Shown one piece after another: positions 5,723 through 6,961 of a stretch of DNA of 6,961 bases. Source of the stretch: Clostridium sp. CAG:590 (GTDB lineage: Bacteria; Bacillota; Clostridia; Lachnospirales; Lachnospiraceae); contig HF987895.1 of the NCBI GenBank assembly GCA_000431135.1, positions 77,506 through 84,466 of the forward strand. The letters are read 5' to 3'. The translations under genes and the position numbers were made by a program. Under the pieces are notes generated by a model that was given only the letters and a program-made list of their open reading frames with translations, was not told the origin of the DNA and searched no databases. How positions within the stretch are numbered: the stretch's first letter is position 1; every line of letters starts with the position of its first letter.

Positions 5723-6961
5723 ATGATTAAAGTATTAGACCAGGCAACGATCAATAAGATCGCTGCGGGCGAAGTAGTAGAGCGCCCTTCTTCTGTTGTA
5801 AAGGAATTAGTGGAAAATGCTATTGATGCCGGAGCAACGGCAGTCACAGTAGAGATCAAAGACGGTGGATTGTCATTTATTCGAATTACCGATAACGGGG
5901 CAGGTATCGAAAAAGCCGAAGTGCCGACGGCATTTATACGTCACGCAACCAGTAAGATTATGACAATTGAAGATTTACTTAGTGTCAGTTCATTAGGATT
6001 TCGTGGTGAAGCTTTAGCCAGTATTGCAGCCGTCGCACAGGTAGAACTGATCACCAAAACAGCGCATGCTTTAACAGGACTTCGTTATGAGATCCACGGA
6101 AGCAAGGAAATTGCAAGTGAAGAGATCGGTGCACCGACTGGAACAACGATCATAGTAAGAAATCTATTCTACAATGTTCCTGCCCGCAAGAAATTTTTGA
6201 AAACCCCTATGACAGAGGGCGGTTACATTACCGATCTGATCACCCGCTTGGCACTTTCCAGACCGGATATATCGTTCAAATACATCATAAATGGCAATAA
6301 TAAGATTACAACATCCGGTAATGGCAAATTGCAGGATGTGATCTATCATATATACGGAAAAGATGTCTCATCAAACCTGTTACCGATCAAACGGCAGGTA
6401 GATGAATTCAAAGTGGAAGGATATATTGGAAAGGCTTTTGTATCAAAAGGAAACCGGAGTTTTGAGCATTATTTTATCAATGAGCGGTCCATCCGTAATG
6501 TAGTTGTCACAAAAGCAATTGAGGAAGCATATAAGTCCTTTGTTATGATACACAAATTTCCGTTTACGGCACTGCATTTTACATTAGACAGCACCAAATT
6601 AGATGTCAATGTACATCCTGCAAAAATGGAATCTAAATATGCAGACGGAGAACGCCTTTTCCAATTTGTAAAAGACAGTGTGCGTCAGGCTTTGTTACAG
6701 GAAGAAATGATTCCGGATGTATCTTTGCGCTCCGCAAAAGAGGAAAAAGCAATCGTTATTGAACAGCAGCGTCAATTGAATGCAAATGTCCCGGAACCGT
6801 TCGAGAAAAAAGCCAGAGCAATCCGGTATCAGCAGGAATCTGCCCGAAAAGATGTTGCAGATAATCGTAAAACCACTGTAACTGCAGTGCCAGAATCCGT
6901 TACTGTACCCCAACCCGTTACTGCACCGGAATCCGCAACCGTACCCCGACCGGTTGCTATA
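5723..6961 (+). CDS. mutL: DNA mismatch repair protein MutL, N-terminal part (3' end outside window)
   Basis: MutL is the GHKL-family ATPase that couples MutS mismatch recognition to downstream excision. The frame is open from the ATG at 5723 to the last base (413 codons), and AGGAG at 5711-5715 gives seven-base spacing. GHKL motifs are intact: KELVENAIDAG with the catalytic Glu at 28 and the Mg-binding Asn at 32, TDNGAGI (57-62), RHATSKI (73-79) and LGFRGEALASI (91-101), then GTTIIVRNLFYNVPARKKF. The transducer domain ends around DVNVHPAKME (294-303), which carries the conserved lysine. From about residue 330 the sequence becomes charged and then Pro/Val/Thr-rich; this is the variable linker joining the ATPase to the C-terminal dimerisation domain. 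The linker shows a hexapeptide repeat from 6887. In bacteria without MutH the C-terminal domain normally carries an endonuclease site with a DQHAxxER motif; that part is outside the window, so nicking activity cannot be judged here. The protein acts with MutS encoded just upstream. Confidence 0.97.
   Translation, partial: MIKVLDQATINKIAAGEVVERPSSVVKELVENAIDAGATAVTVEIKDGGLSFIRITDNGAGIEKAEVPTAFIRHATSKIMTIEDLLSVSSLGFRGEALASIAAVAQVELITKTAHALTGLRYEIHGSKEIASEEIGAPTGTTIIVRNLFYNVPARKKFLKTPMTEGGYITDLITRLALSRPDISFKYIINGNNKITTSGNGKLQDVIYHIYGKDVSSNLLPIKRQVDEFKVEGYIGKAFVSKGNRSFEHYFINERSIRNVVVTKAIEEAYKSFVMIHKFPFTALHFTLDSTKLDVNVHPAKMESKYADGERLFQFVKDSVRQALLQEEMIPDVSLRSAKEEKAIVIEQQRQLNANVPEPFEKKARAIRYQQESARKDVADNRKTTVTAVPESVTVPQPVTAPESATVPRPVAI
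6887..6958 (+). repeat. Tandem 18-bp repeats encoding a Pro-rich hexapeptide in the MutL linker
   Basis: Four consecutive 18-base units (6887-6904, 6905-6922, 6923-6940, 6941-6958) encode VPESVT, VPQPVT, APESAT and VPRPVA. The consensus is (V/A)-P-x-(S/P)-(V/A)-(T/A). Units alternate PES with PQP or PRP, so there is also a 36-bp, twelve-residue period. The array runs to within one codon of the window end and may continue. Unit length is a multiple of three, so copy-number change would alter linker length without a frameshift. Confidence 0.75.

Noticed and set aside
1..6961. CRISPR arrays, tRNA/rRNA genes, insertion sequences, attachment sites
   Set aside because: No spaced direct-repeat array, cloverleaf-type sequence, transposase frame or flanking target duplication was seen on either strand. 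Almost the whole window is accounted for by four coding regions.

Overview
The window looks like a chromosomal segment from an anaerobic Gram-positive bacterium of the Clostridia, most probably Lachnospiraceae. This rests on the family-level look of the MiaB, MutS and MutL proteins, the gene order miaB-mutS-mutL, AGGAG-type ribosome binding sites, moderate-to-low GC, and an upstream tyrosine- and lysine-rich exported-type protein with a fibronectin III-like domain. Genus and species cannot be fixed by reading alone.

Layout. Positions 2-1384 (+) hold the 3' part of a gene for a large, probably secreted or surface protein; its start lies upstream of the window. It ends at a strong intrinsic terminator (about 1400-1440). 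A good sigma-A-type promoter (1442-1470) follows directly and opens a second transcription unit: miaB (1543-2967), mutS (2968-5619, starting on the base after the miaB stop) and mutL (5723 to the window end, incomplete). The only gap inside this unit is 103 bases between mutS and mutL. It contains an inverted repeat and an isolated TATAAT, but no convincing full promoter or terminator.

How the genes work together. MutS recognises mismatches and MutL is the ATP-driven matchmaker of DNA mismatch repair. MutS carries a consensus-like beta-clamp-binding peptide (QLSLF) near its C-terminus, as expected in bacteria whose repair is tied to the replication clamp rather than to MutH/Dam methylation. 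MiaB adds the methylthio group to i6A37 in tRNAs. Its linkage to mutSL is a recurrent Firmicutes arrangement, in which the i6A-forming gene miaA often follows mutL; that position is outside this window. The upstream surface-protein gene appears functionally unrelated and is separated by the terminator.

I see no mobile element, CRISPR array, tRNA or rRNA, and no clear undescribed system. The points most worth a second look are a hexapeptide (18-bp) repeat array at the end of the visible mutL, the basic Tyr-rich tail of the surface protein, the zero-gap miaB/mutS junction, and the extra cysteines before the first cluster cysteine of MiaB.
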